Assembly: GCA_945863035.1 (NCBI GenBank)
Contig: CAMAZH010000003.1
Span: 16,742-80,741, forward strand
Length of the DNA stretch: 64,000 bases
From: Chitinophaga pinensis
GTDB lineage: Bacteria > Bacteroidota > Bacteroidia > Bacteroidales > GCA-2748055
Reading direction: 5' to 3'
The notes beneath the pieces were generated by a model. That model had not been told where the DNA came from. It did no database searches and worked only from the letters and a program-made list of their open reading frames with translations. Made by a program: the position numbers and the translations under genes. This document shows positions 24,681-33,780 of the stretch, one piece after another (within the stretch, counting starts at the first letter, position 1; every line of letters starts with the position of its first letter).

Positions 24681-27101
24681 CTATTCGTACCGTAATGAGA
24701 AGGCCGGGTTGATACTTGCAGTTCTTATTGTCTGATAGCTGATTGTTATAATAGCGATTACCAACGCAATAAGAAATCCAATCAGGAAATCCCATATCTG
24801 AAGATCAATTCTGAAGTGGAAATTCTGCAGCCATTTATCTGCTATGTAATAGATTAATGGCCAGGCTATCAATGTGGAAATCGAAACCAGGATCACGATC
24901 TCTTTCGAGATAAGCATAAAAATCTCATTAGTGCTGGCTCCCATTGTTTTCCTAACTCCTATCTCCTTGGTTCGCTGCTGAACAGTATAAGATGTCAAGC
25001 CAAACAGACCCAATGAAGCAATAATTACCGCCAGCGCAGCAAAAAGCATAGCCAGGCTGGAACTTTGTTTTTCCTGAGAGTACATACGATTGAAATCCTC
25101 ATCCATAAAAAAATACTGCATCGGGTCGTTATTCGTATAGCTCTTCCAAACCGCTTCAATAGATTTTATGGTAGATTGGTTAAACGAAGAATCAAGCCTG
25201 ATACTAAAATATCCCCAGTTGTTCGACTCATTCTTAAAGCGAAATATATAGGGCCCTATAGCGGAATGGAGCGATTCGAAATTGAAATCGTCAACAACTC
25301 CGATAACATTCATATCGGGCGGATTCCTATCGTTATCTGGAGCCAGAAACACTGAAGTGAGTGGATCTGTCAACCCAAATTGGCGCACAGCGGACTGGTT
25401 TATCAGGCATGCCTGATTGTCACTTGTAAAATCGCGACTAAAGCCTCTGCCTGTACCAACCTTCATCTTATAAGTCTCAAAAAAGTCATGGTCCACCCAA
25501 TTGGTCTGCAGAAGGAAGGTCTCATCTACCCGACCCTTCATCATGTAGCCGTTGTTGTTGTTGTTATGTCCGGGGATTGCGGTTGAAGAGGCCATTGATT
25601 TAACAGCACTAATTTTATTTACCTCTTCCTTGAACGCATTCACATGGTTTTCAACGGTCTCGGCCCTGGTTATTATCATTAGCTGCTCCTTTTGAAATCC
25701 AAGGTCCCTGTTAAGCATAAAATTTACCTGCCTGAACATAACCAAAGTGCCAACAATAAGGATTATCGAAATTGAAAATTGGAGTATCACCAGGAGACTT
25801 CTAAGCCTGCCGTTTTTCATACTATCTTTTACTTTTCCCTTTAGAACATTAACAGGTTGAAATGAAGAGAGATAGAAGGCCGGGTAACTTCCGGCAAAAA
25901 TACCAATAAGGAATACCAGAATAAGCAATACCGGAATAACAAACCATTTTGATGTGATACTGAATTGCAGTTGAATGCTAAGCAGGCTGTTGAAATAAGG
26001 CAAAGAAAACGCCACAATCACAAGGGAAAGAATCAGAGAAATGAATGTAAGAATAACCGATTCGGCAAGAAACTGGGAAATAAGCATGCTGCGGGAAGAG
26101 CCTGAAACTTTCTTAATCCCCACCTCTTTAGCTCTTCCTGAAGCCTGTGCTGTAGCAAGATTCATGAAATTTATCGATGCAATGATTATAATCAATAAAG
26201 CAACACTTGCGAATATCCAGAGGTATTTGGGATCTGTGGACGATGCTTGTCCATCATCCACATGGGAGTCAAGATGTATATCTCCCAGAGACTGCAAATA
26301 CATCGAGTAGCGGTTTCCTTTGGATTCAAATTCCTCCACGGTTATGCCCAAAAACTCCTGCACTTCAGGCCCAATGTGCTCTTTAAGAATTCCCTTGAGC
26401 TTCCGCTCGACTTCTGGCAGCTCGGAACCGGGTTTTAGCAGAAGGTAGGTAAAAAATGAATTTGACATCCACATAGGGTGGTCTGCCCGTGGATTGGTCA
26501 TAAACGACGCAATTATATTGGCTTTAAGATGGGAGTTTTCGGGAAAATCCTCAAAAACGCCTGTTACCCGGTACAAAACTGTATCCATCCCCACCTTCAG
26601 CATTTTACCCATGGGATCGGCTTTTCCGAAAATCCTCGATGCTGACGATTTTGACAAGACCAAGGTATGCGGCTCGTTGAGTGCCGATTTCAAATCCCCC
26701 GTTAAAAAAGGTATTGAAAAGACCCTGAAGAAAGACGAATCGGCTTCCATAAATAATCCTTCTGAAAAACTCTGCTCGTAATTTTTAAGGATCGTTTCGC
26801 CCCATACATTGACTCGAACAAAGGATTCCACTTCGGGCAGCTCACTTAAAAGTGTCGGGCCCAAGGGCGAGCAGGTATAGGCGGCCTTAACTTCCTGTTC
26901 CCCGATTTTCCCATCGAGAATCACTCTGTAAATTCTATCCCCTTTACTGTGAAACCGATCGTAACTTAGTTCGTGAATCAGAAACAGGGCAATAAGCAAA
27001 CTGCATGCGATGCCAATCGAAAGTCCCATAATATTAAGAAACACATAGGCTTTTTGTCGGTTGAGTGCACGCAAACTATGGTTCAGAAGATTTTTAAGCA
27101 T
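24681..27101 (-). CDS. FtsX/MacB-type ABC transporter permease
   Basis: The 806-residue protein has the duplicated Bacteroidota layout: N-terminal membrane helix (FLNIMGLSIGIACSLLIALF), a periplasmic MacB-like domain, three helices with an FtsX domain, a fourth helix near residue 430 (FSISIILIVGTLVMF), a second periplasmic domain, and a C-terminal FtsX domain with QQRTKEIGVRKTMGAS. Such proteins work with a separate ATPase of the MacB/LolD type in envelope mechanotransmission or export of peptides and lipids. No ATPase gene is adjacent. The substrate is unknown. Confidence 0.88.
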   Translation of the reverse strand: MLKNLLNHSLRALNRQKAYVFLNIMGLSIGIACSLLIALFLIHELSYDRFHSKGDRIYRVILDGKIGEQEVKAAYTCSPLGPTLLSELPEVESFVRVNVWGETILKNYEQSFSEGLFMEADSSFFRVFSIPFLTGDLKSALNEPHTLVLSKSSASRIFGKADPMGKMLKVGMDTVLYRVTGVFEDFPENSHLKANIIASFMTNPRADHPMWMSNSFFTYLLLKPGSELPEVERKLKGILKEHIGPEVQEFLGITVEEFESKGNRYSMYLQSLGDIHLDSHVDDGQASSTDPKYLWIFASVALLIIIIASINFMNLATAQASGRAKEVGIKKVSGSSRSMLISQFLAESVILTFISLILSLVIVAFSLPYFNSLLSIQLQFSITSKWFVIPVLLILVFLIGIFAGSYPAFYLSSFQPVNVLKGKVKDSMKNGRLRSLLVILQFSISIILIVGTLVMFRQVNFMLNRDLGFQKEQLMIITRAETVENHVNAFKEEVNKISAVKSMASSTAIPGHNNNNNGYMMKGRVDETFLLQTNWVDHDFFETYKMKVGTGRGFSRDFTSDNQACLINQSAVRQFGLTDPLTSVFLAPDNDRNPPDMNVIGVVDDFNFESLHSAIGPYIFRFKNESNNWGYFSIRLDSSFNQSTIKSIEAVWKSYTNNDPMQYFFMDEDFNRMYSQEKQSSSLAMLFAALAVIIASLGLFGLTSYTVQQRTKEIGVRKTMGASTNEIFMLISKEIVILVSISTLIAWPLIYYIADKWLQNFHFRIDLQIWDFLIGFLIALVIAIITISYQTIRTASINPAFSLRYE

Positions 27102-27300
27102 GATGCAAGAGGATTATCAGTGCTGTGTTTTTTGAATTTAAATCTTTGACGGCTAAACATAGTCCATAGTTACAACAATCGCAAAAAAAATGTCTGGAAC
27201 TGAGTCGTTTTTATTAGTTGAGAAATACAAAGAATCCTAAAAAACCTTAATAATTGTTAAAGTAACAGTGCCTGTATTGAAATATGTATGTATTTCGCGT

Positions 27301-28074
27301 ATGCTTACTAACCGGGTTTTTGTAACAGCCTTTATACTTGTTTTTTCCTTTGGGATCAGTTACAGTCAGGATGCTGTATCACAAAAAAGGATTAAGGCCC
27401 GGGTATGCAATGATTCAGGTAATCCGCTAGGATATACCCATATTATAAATCTCAGCAGCGGACGCGGCACAACCAGCGATTCATCAGGGAATTTCAGTCT
27501 GAATGTTTTTCAAGGCGACAGCATTATCTTCAGGAATGTGAGTTGTGATGAATTGATTATGGCTGCGGATGTTATAAATTCGGGGGATACGATTTTTCTT
27601 AAAACGAGACTTTATGCTATCCGGGAAGTTAAAATTTTCGAATGGGGATCTACCTATGCCGATTTCAAGGCAAAGATGAAAAGCATGCCCGTAACAATAA
27701 GCATGTCGGAAAAACTCGGTCTGCCCCAACAATCCGGCAATGCTGTTCCCAATTTCCGCAATGCAGATGTTTTGGGCAATCCCATGTTTGCTATAACAAA
27801 TCCTATTGATTTTCTGTACTACAACCTGAACAAAAATGAACAGTCCATCCGGAAAGTAATGGAGTTTAAGCAGAATGAAGACCTTATCAGAAGGTTCGAA
27901 TCGGTTTACAACCGAAAAAAAGTCGGGGCATTGACAGGCATATCAGCAACTGAGCTTGATGACTTTATGATTTATCTAAATACCCATTTTCGGTGTGATT
28001 TTAATTGCACCGAAATCCAGATTGTAACGGAGATATTTGAGCACTGGAAGAATTTTCAAAAACAACTTCAGTAA
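27301..28074 (+). CDS. Exported carboxypeptidase-regulatory-like protein (paralogue B)
   Basis: From the ATG at 27301 the product is 257 residues; the track's start at 27268 is a GTG. It has a signal peptide (to ISYSQ), a regulatory-like domain (GNPLGYTHIINLSSGRGTTS, then DSSGNFSLNV), and the block IREVKIFEWGSTYADFKAKM. The C-terminal part contains a short helical region with Cys residues (FRCDFNCTE). It is a paralogue of the protein at 13304. It is not linked to a TonB receptor. The role is unknown. Confidence 0.8.
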   Translation: MLTNRVFVTAFILVFSFGISYSQDAVSQKRIKARVCNDSGNPLGYTHIINLSSGRGTTSDSSGNFSLNVFQGDSIIFRNVSCDELIMAADVINSGDTIFLKTRLYAIREVKIFEWGSTYADFKAKMKSMPVTISMSEKLGLPQQSGNAVPNFRNADVLGNPMFAITNPIDFLYYNLNKNEQSIRKVMEFKQNEDLIRRFESVYNRKKVGALTGISATELDDFMIYLNTHFRCDFNCTEIQIVTEIFEHWKNFQKQLQ

Positions 28075-28327
28075 GTAAGGCATATTACGTCTTTTCCTTA
28101 GGCAGGCTTGTTTTCATTCGAAAATAGTTTATTTAATTAATTGGCCTCATGGAACTTCCATGCAACTCGCTAATTTAATTATCCGTAATTTTCTTGTCTT
28201 TTGTGCCCCCTCCATCCAAATTAATAATTGTGGTATGGACGTTTCATTTTATGTCTTTAATTCTGCAAATATCTGGACGGCATCTCCTCCATAATATTGC
28301 CGGGGAGGAACGCTTCTACTAAAAAAA

Positions 28328-28353
28328 GCTGCAGAGCAGCGGGAAATTTGTAG
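28328..28353 (+). repeat. GCTGCAG-type dispersed repeat, copy 3
   Basis: AGCTGCAGAGCAGC followed by GGGAAATTTGTAG. It shares the 13-bp core and the TTTGTAG tail of the 17315 copy. Confidence 0.75.
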
Positions 28354-28378
28354 CCTTGGAATTACGCGAATTGGGTCA

Positions 28379-28405
28379 AGCTGCAGAGCAGCGCAATATT
28401 CATCT
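28379..28405 (+). repeat. GCTGCAG-type dispersed repeat, copy 4
   Basis: AGCTGCAGAGCAGC followed by GCAATATTCATC. It lies 51 bp from copy 3 in the same orientation, the same pairing distance as copies 1 and 2. Confidence 0.75.
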
Positions 28406-28500
28406 TAATAAATTGTAAATCGATAAATAAAGAAAGATATATTTGGGACCAGTCTAAAAGGTATTTTATTTACACTTCAATGCAATACTGGCAAAAGTAA

Positions 28501-28546
28501 AAGGGCACAAAGCCCACATTCAAAAACCGTGAAACTTTGTGCCCTT
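28501..28546 (-). terminator. Rho-independent-like terminator of the DUF6588 gene
   Basis: AAGGGCACAAAG (28501-28512) and CTTTGTGCCCTT (28535-28546) form a perfect 12-bp stem. Read on the minus strand, the stem is followed by TTTTACTTTT. It begins 22 bp after the stop of the gene at 28568. Confidence 0.75.
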
Positions 28547-28567
28547 AAGCTATATTGCTAAAAAAAA

Positions 28568-29662
28568 TTACCTGAACGAAATACCCAATCCGGTTGTGAA
28601 TACCGAATAATTTGCTTTTGTGTAATCAAAGTGAATTGTAAGAACTCCGAGTTTGAGGCGGAAACCTGCATTAAGGCGAAGGTCTTTGTTGTTATTCATT
28701 TCGAACTGGAGAGGATCTTTCAGAATATCACTTTCGGTCACAACCGGCTCGCCTATAAATGCTCCTGAAGTTGCAATGCTTGGGAAGGGGTAATTCCCGT
28801 TAAGCCCGAGGTCAACTGTTGAGCTTGCATATCCTATTGCCTGGTAAAAGGAAATTATAGGGAGGGTTTGCGAAAAAATCAGATTCACCGTCCATGCTGA
28901 AGCTGTCATTTCGAGTTTTTGATCGGCAAACTGGTTGGCATCGGGAACAAGCACATGATCGGCAGGAACCAGTTCTGTAGGGGCGTAATCGATATTTGCA
29001 AATGTAGTAAGTTTTGTATAACCTCCCTGGGCAGTAATATCGAGTACAGGAAGTTTTTTAAGAGCCGGGATATGCTGAAGTATGCTGTGTCGACCGCCAA
29101 CACCCCAAAGGCCGATGTTTCCAGCCTTACCAAGCGGGAGGCTGGGCAGATAACGAACCGAAACGTCGGTTCCGATCGGTAAACCAATAGTCAATTGTGC
29201 CATGGGAAGTGGAATCATATTTACACCCGTTCCGCTGGGAAGGTCAAACTCGGCAATCTTCACCTGATTTCCGCCAAACGATTCAAAATACTGCAAAGTA
29301 GGTGGTGACGCGCCTTGTTTTCCGGCAATAGTAGGACTGAGGGTTCCTGCGGGAAGCGCCTGTGCCGAAAGGTCAAGAGCCGAAACATCAAAGGTTCTTG
29401 CAGATGGGGGTGCCCATGCTGTATTAATGGTTACTGTTAAATCGAAACCGCCTAATTTATGAACCTTCCCGCTATTATACCAACCGGCGTTGAGATCAGC
29501 CCCAAATATGTTGGCATAAGGAGTGAGGTATTCCTGAAACAATGTCTGGGCATCGGCCGGACCTCCCTTAAGAAAACTGACATCGGTTAATTGAGAATAT
29601 AAAGCTGACTGCAATCCTAGTGCTATTGCAATGCCGAGGACTAAGCTGCGAAGGTTTTTCAT
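28568..29662 (-). CDS. DUF6588 family outer-membrane protein
   Basis: A 364-residue protein with a signal peptide (to ALYSQ) and alternating beta-rich sequence with a terminal aromatic strand (FTTGLGISFR). The middle contains GLPIGTDVSVRYLP and the N-terminal part LFQEYLTPYANIFGADLNAGWY, both typical of the DUF6588 family of Bacteroidota. It is probably a beta-barrel of the outer membrane. Function unknown. It stands alone with its own terminator and a candidate promoter. Confidence 0.8.
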   Translation of the reverse strand: MKNLRSLVLGIAIALGLQSALYSQLTDVSFLKGGPADAQTLFQEYLTPYANIFGADLNAGWYNSGKVHKLGGFDLTVTINTAWAPPSARTFDVSALDLSAQALPAGTLSPTIAGKQGASPPTLQYFESFGGNQVKIAEFDLPSGTGVNMIPLPMAQLTIGLPIGTDVSVRYLPSLPLGKAGNIGLWGVGGRHSILQHIPALKKLPVLDITAQGGYTKLTTFANIDYAPTELVPADHVLVPDANQFADQKLEMTASAWTVNLIFSQTLPIISFYQAIGYASSTVDLGLNGNYPFPSIATSGAFIGEPVVTESDILKDPLQFEMNNNKDLRLNAGFRLKLGVLTIHFDYTKANYSVFTTGLGISFR

Positions 29663-29689
29663 GAGATTAAGTTTTGGATTTTATGGTTA

Positions 29690-29721
29690 CGAATATACAA
29701 CTATTTGAAATTAATTTGCAA
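29690..29721 (-). promoter_or_regulatory. Candidate promoter of the DUF6588 gene
   Basis: On the minus strand TTG (29721-29719) is followed after 21 bp by TATATTCG (29697-29690), one mismatch from TAnnTTTG. The box is 27 bp upstream of the start codon. Confidence 0.3.
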
Positions 29722-30002
29722 TGCGTTTTAAAATCAACTGCCGAAGTATATACAAGCAAAACTTCATTTTTGTTGCATCAGGGTGAATAATAATACAGTT
29801 TCTTGATTTAGTCCGGACGATAAAACATTCGAAAAGAGCAATTCAATTCTTTGAGCCTCTCCCCGCTCGCCCGATTTGGTGAACTATTCCCGCCTTATGA
29901 CATAAAGGCTATCAAAGCAAAGAAATTTTTGTCGAGACTGAGATTTTTGCTGCGATAATCAAATTGACTGATGGGATGTGTCGCTTTACAGATTATTTCG
30001 TT

Positions 30003-30010
30003 TAATTTTG
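30003..30010 (+). promoter_or_regulatory. Candidate -7 box of rarA
   Basis: TAATTTTG matches TAnnTTTG and lies 23 bp before the chosen ATG at 30034. It falls inside the longer open frame and thereby supports the later start. No clear -33 box. Confidence 0.3.
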
Positions 30011-30033
30011 AGTTTTCCAAACCAAGCTCTTTC

Positions 30034-31326
30034 ATGACCCCAAATCAGCCTTTAGCCGACCGCATGCGCCCTAACAATCTGGATGAATATGCCGGGCAAA
30101 AGCACCTTGTGGGGAAGAACGGGGTAATACGCAGAATGATCGAAAGCGGCAATGTTTCCTCTTTTGTTCTCTGGGGCCCTCCCGGAGTAGGTAAAACCAC
30201 CCTGGCAAAAGTGATCTCGCATTTGCTTGAACGGCCCTTTTACACCCTGAGCGCCGTGACCTCCGGGGTTAAGGATGTCAGGGAAATGATTGACAAGGCA
30301 AAGAAGACGCGCTTTTTCGACCAGCCCTCCCCCATTCTGTTTATTGATGAAATCCACCGTTTTAACAAGTCGCAACAGGATTCGTTGCTGGGAGCTGTTG
30401 AACAAGGTGTTATCACTCTTATTGGTGCAACCACCGAAAACCCTTCGTTCGAAGTAATATCACCTCTGCTCTCGCGATGTCAGGTTTATGTTTTAGAGGG
30501 ATTGGAACGATCAGATCTTGAGGGACTTATAGAGACGGCTCTTAAGAACGACACCTACCTGAAGAAACTCGACATTCGGATTGAAGAGAACGAAGCCTTG
30601 CTGCAGTATTCAGGGGGAGATGCCCGAAAGCTGTTCAATGCACTTGAACTTGTTGTGTATGCGAGTATGGGTGAAATCCCCGGAAAAGAAAATCATATCC
30701 TGGTGAATAATGAAACCGTCAAGAAGATTATCCAGGAAAACATGGCTATTTATGATAAAAGCGGAGAAATGCATTATGATATCATTTCAGCTTTTATCAA
30801 AACCATCAGGGGAAGCGACCCTGACGCGGCGGTTTACTGGCTCGCCAGGATGCTGGAGGGCGGCGAGGATATCAAGTTTATTGCCCGAAGGCTGTTGATA
30901 CTGGCTGCGGAAGATATCGGACTGGCGAATCCCAATGCCCTTCTCATGGCAAACAACTGTTTCCAGTCGATTAATGTGATAGGAATGCCTGAAGCACGCA
31001 TTATTCTCTCGGAAACAACAATTTACCTGGCTGCCTCACCAAAGTCGAATGCCGCATATTTGGCCATAGACGCTGCGCTCGCAGAAGTGAGGAACTCCGG
31101 TAATCTTCCGGTCCCCCTACACCTCAGAAACGCCCCTACCCGACTGATGAAAGAACTTGGATATGGTAAAGAGTATAAGTATGCACATTCCTACGAGGAG
31201 CATTTTGTGCAACAGAACTACTTTCCTGAAGATTTGAAGGATAACAGGTTTTACACACCCGGCGACAATGCCAGGGAAAAAGAGATGAAAGACAGGTTGA
31301 ACAGGCTATGGAAAGGAAGATTTTAG
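30034..31326 (+). CDS. rarA: Replication-associated recombination protein A (AAA+ ATPase)
   Basis: A 430-residue MgsA/RarA family ATPase that acts at stalled replication forks. PLADRMRPNNLDEYAGQKHLVG is the conserved start, GPPGVGKTT the Walker A and ILFIDEIHRFNKSQQD the Walker B region, followed by GATTENPSF (sensor 1). The C-terminal half includes YWLARMLEGGEDIKFIARRL. The ATG at 30034 places the family's N-terminus at residue 8; the track's start at 29971 adds an unsupported 21-residue extension. Confidence 0.95.
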   Translation: MTPNQPLADRMRPNNLDEYAGQKHLVGKNGVIRRMIESGNVSSFVLWGPPGVGKTTLAKVISHLLERPFYTLSAVTSGVKDVREMIDKAKKTRFFDQPSPILFIDEIHRFNKSQQDSLLGAVEQGVITLIGATTENPSFEVISPLLSRCQVYVLEGLERSDLEGLIETALKNDTYLKKLDIRIEENEALLQYSGGDARKLFNALELVVYASMGEIPGKENHILVNNETVKKIIQENMAIYDKSGEMHYDIISAFIKTIRGSDPDAAVYWLARMLEGGEDIKFIARRLLILAAEDIGLANPNALLMANNCFQSINVIGMPEARIILSETTIYLAASPKSNAAYLAIDAALAEVRNSGNLPVPLHLRNAPTRLMKELGYGKEYKYAHSYEEHFVQQNYFPEDLKDNRFYTPGDNAREKEMKDRLNRLWKGRF

Positions 31327-31452
31327 GATTATTGTAATAATGCGATTAAGCCTTTCCCGGTAAGCCATACTATACTTTTTCGCTAGCTATTATTTACAGA
31401 ATTTTGATTTTTTCAATTGTAATGAATTGCATTTAAAACATATAACAAACGA

Positions 31453-32286
31453 ATGAAAATTATATCCTCAATTCCCGGAATCAGGAACACCGAAAGCGGA
31501 AACTTTTTCTTGCTTGCCGGACCATGCGCCATCGAGGGCCGCGACATTGCCATGACGATTGCCGAAACGGTTGTGAAAATAACCGACAAATACAAAATCC
31601 CCTACGTCTTTAAAGGCAGCTACCGTAAGGCAAACCGATCGCGCATTGATTCGTTCGCGGGTATCGGGGATGAAAAAGCTTTGAAGATCCTTGCTGAAGT
31701 AAGAGACACCTTTAAAATCCCCGTAATTACCGACATTCATTCCGCTGAAGAAGCAGCTATGGCTGCGGAATATGTTGATATTTTACAGATTCCCGCATTC
31801 CTTTGCAGGCAAACCGACCTGCTGGTTGCCGCAGCCAAAACCGGCAAATGGGTAAATGTGAAGAAAGGCCAGTTTGTATCTCCCTCATCCATGATATTTG
31901 CCATCAACAAAATAATCGACTCGGGCAACCAGCATGTTATGGTTACCGACCGGGGTACGATGTTCGGGTATCAAGACATCGTGGTCGATTTTCGGGGCAT
32001 TGTTGAAATGAAAAGCTTCGGGAAGCCTGTTGTTCTAGACATTACCCACTCGCTGCAGCAACCCAATCAATCCTCCGGGGTAACCGGTGGCAGACCCGAG
32101 TTAATCGAAACGATCGCCAGAGCCGGCATTGTAACCGGGGTTGACGGCTTATTTCTTGAAACACATCCGGATCCGGCAAACGCAAAATCCGATGGGGCCA
32201 ACATGCTTCATTTGAAAAACATTGAAAAACTTTTGCGTAATCTTTCAAAAATCCGTGAAGTTGTTTTAACTTTAAGTGATGAATAA
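31453..32286 (+). CDS. kdsA: 3-deoxy-8-phosphooctulonate synthase (KDO-8-phosphate synthase)
   Basis: The 277-residue enzyme condenses phosphoenolpyruvate with arabinose 5-phosphate to make KDO 8-phosphate for lipopolysaccharide. LLAGPCAIEG, FKGSYRKANRSRIDSF, TDIHSAEE, IPAFLCRQTDLL and VTDRGTMFGY are the conserved blocks, and DITHSLQQP follows. ANRSR with the PCAIE cysteine is seen. It stands 126 bp after rarA on the same strand. Other KDO genes are not in the window. Confidence 0.96.
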   Translation: MKIISSIPGIRNTESGNFFLLAGPCAIEGRDIAMTIAETVVKITDKYKIPYVFKGSYRKANRSRIDSFAGIGDEKALKILAEVRDTFKIPVITDIHSAEEAAMAAEYVDILQIPAFLCRQTDLLVAAAKTGKWVNVKKGQFVSPSSMIFAINKIIDSGNQHVMVTDRGTMFGYQDIVVDFRGIVEMKSFGKPVVLDITHSLQQPNQSSGVTGGRPELIETIARAGIVTGVDGLFLETHPDPANAKSDGANMLHLKNIEKLLRNLSKIREVVLTLSDE

Positions 32287-32510
32287 ATTGCTTAGGCGGG
32301 TTTATTGAATTCTGCCATCAAGACGCAAGGCTCTTTGCTTTAACAATTTTTTTGGATGCGTCATCTTATCAGGGCAACTGAAGCAAGGCAAAGCAATGGC
32401 ATTCAATGTTTTGTGCATTAGCATTACAAATTTGAGTTAATGCTATGTGCAATGGCCTTCTGGTTTCCGCATCAGGTATTTTATATTTATATACAATTAA
32501 AACAAATCCA

Positions 32511-33236
32511 ATGAAAAAACTAATCATCGTTTTATCAGTATTTCTTTTATCATCAGGTGTCACCATAAGTGCTCAGAATCTGAAATCCATTCTTAAGAAA
32601 CATTATGCTGCTGTTGGGCAGCCGGCAATAAACGCTGCTGAGGCAGTTGTTATCAACGGCAAAATCAATCAGATGGGAATGGAACTGCCATTTGTTATTT
32701 ACCAGAAGCGTCCGGGAAAAGTAAAATTCGAAGCCACTTTTCAGGATATGCAGCTTGTACAGGCTTTTGATGGCGAAAATGGCTGGGCCATCAACCCTAT
32801 GAGCGGACCGGAGCCTGTAGATATGGGTATCACCGAAAAGAAGACAATGCAATCCATGGGAGAAATTGAAGGTCGTTTATACAATTGGAAGAAAAAGAAA
32901 TACAAAGTCAGCTATGAGGGCGATGAGTCTCTCGAGGGAGTAAAATCCTACAAGATTAAATTAGTTACCCCGGATGGGGATTCGGAAACCTATTTCATTG
33001 ATTCCAACACTAACCTGATTTCGAAAGTTGATTCCAAAAGCAAAGTTCAGGGAATGGATGTGGAAGCAACCAAAATTTATTCGGATTACAAGGAAAGCAA
33101 CGGTTATATGGTTGCCTTCAAAACAGAAACTTTTATGATGGGACAATCTGCCGGAGAACTTTATATTGACAGTTTTGAGATCAAAAAAGGAGCCGATATC
33201 AGTGATGAGATTTTTATGAAACCTAAAGCAGAGTAG
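32511..33236 (+). CDS. Exported LolA-like outer-membrane lipoprotein-sorting domain protein
   Basis: The ATG at 32511 gives 241 residues with a signal peptide (to TISAQ). The body is beta-rich with the pattern MELPFVIYQKRPGKVKFEATF, then LVQAFDGENGWAINPM, and later YKIKLVTPDGDSETYFIDSNT, as in the LolA/LppX fold seen in many Bacteroidota exported proteins. It may bind lipid or lipoprotein, but it is longer than LolA and no LolB is near, so the call is to fold level. The track start at 32445 is upstream of the signal peptide. Confidence 0.8.
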   Translation: MKKLIIVLSVFLLSSGVTISAQNLKSILKKHYAAVGQPAINAAEAVVINGKINQMGMELPFVIYQKRPGKVKFEATFQDMQLVQAFDGENGWAINPMSGPEPVDMGITEKKTMQSMGEIEGRLYNWKKKKYKVSYEGDESLEGVKSYKIKLVTPDGDSETYFIDSNTNLISKVDSKSKVQGMDVEATKIYSDYKESNGYMVAFKTETFMMGQSAGELYIDSFEIKKGADISDEIFMKPKAE

Positions 33237-33240
33237 TGAA

Positions 33241-33275
33241 AGTTGTGAGTTGTGAGTTGTGAGTTGTGAGTTGTA
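33241..33275 (+). repeat. Heptanucleotide tandem repeat
   Basis: Four perfect copies of AGTTGTG plus a fifth ending in A lie directly after the stop region of the LolA-like gene. Being noncoding and 7 bp in unit, it may vary in copy number between strains. Confidence 0.85.
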
Positions 33276-33351
33276 AGCGCGAAGATAATACTCCAACACT
33301 AATTCGGATTTTGGACTCCAAGCTGTATCTGTGGAATGTATTGAAATGAAA

Positions 33352-33381
33352 AAAGAGGGAGTTCTTTCGATCTCCCTCTTT
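33352..33381 (-). terminator. Terminator of the RNase P RNA gene
   Basis: AAAGAGGGAG (33352-33361) and CTCCCTCTTT (33372-33381) form a perfect 10-bp stem with a 10-nt loop, followed on the minus strand by more T residues. It starts a few bases after the RNA's 3' end. Confidence 0.85.
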
Positions 33382-33387
33382 CCTTTT

Positions 33388-33763
33388 ATGGCAGCTGGTC
33401 TGTAAGCCAGGTTCTGTATGTCCCGAAGAACACTTCTATCATTTATCTAAGCGACCTACCCTCCGGGATTAAAGCTGTCCTTCGCCAAAGCTTCGGACAG
33501 CAAGGTGAGGGCGAGCAACCCCCGTTTCCCGGTATATTTGGTCTTGCAACCCGCAAGCTGAACGGCTGTGGATGTCGCCATCCACACCGGTAGGCTCTTA
33601 CCCTGCCTTTTCACCCTTATCCCGACGTAAAGCCGGGACGGTTATTTTCTGTTCCAGTACTATACCCTCACGGATATCTGCGCTTTCGGCAGTACGGTGC
33701 TCTGCGTTGCCCGGACTTTCCTCCCCCCGCAAAACGAGGAGCGATAGAACGACCTGCTGTGGC
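33388..33763 (-). ncRNA. rnpB: RNase P RNA, bacterial type A
   Basis: Read on the minus strand, the sequence contains GAGGAAAGTCCGGGC near the 5' end (P4 5' side), GGGTGAAAAGGCAGGGTAAG, GAGCCTACCGG in the middle, and ACAGAACCTGGCTTACAGAC near the 3' end, all hallmarks of bacterial RNase P RNA. The length of about 375 nt is normal. It is the ribozyme subunit that removes tRNA leaders. Ends are approximate to a few bases. A -7 box lies directly upstream and a strong terminator downstream. Confidence 0.95.
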
Positions 33764-33765
33764 TG

Positions 33766-33773
33766 CAAAGATA
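33766..33773 (-). promoter_or_regulatory. -7 box of the RNase P RNA gene
   Basis: TATCTTTG on the minus strand matches TAnnTTTG just upstream of the RNA's 5' end, where it would be needed. No TTG stands at the ideal -33 distance. It lies 7 bp from the stop of the DUF2027 gene. Confidence 0.55.
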
Positions 33774-33780
33774 CTAAATC

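Larger units (their letters stand above)
28075..28567. other. Intergenic region with a second pair of dispersed repeats
   Basis: This 493-bp stretch contains two GCTGCAGAGCAGC repeats at 28329 and 28380 and a terminator hairpin at 28501-28546 for the gene to the right. No open frame with a credible start is seen. The rest is AT-rich and featureless. Confidence 0.5.
29663..30033. other. Intergenic region between divergent genes
   Basis: This 371-bp stretch lies between the start of the DUF6588 gene and the start of rarA. Candidate promoters for both are listed separately. I see no gene or RNA here. Confidence 0.5.
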
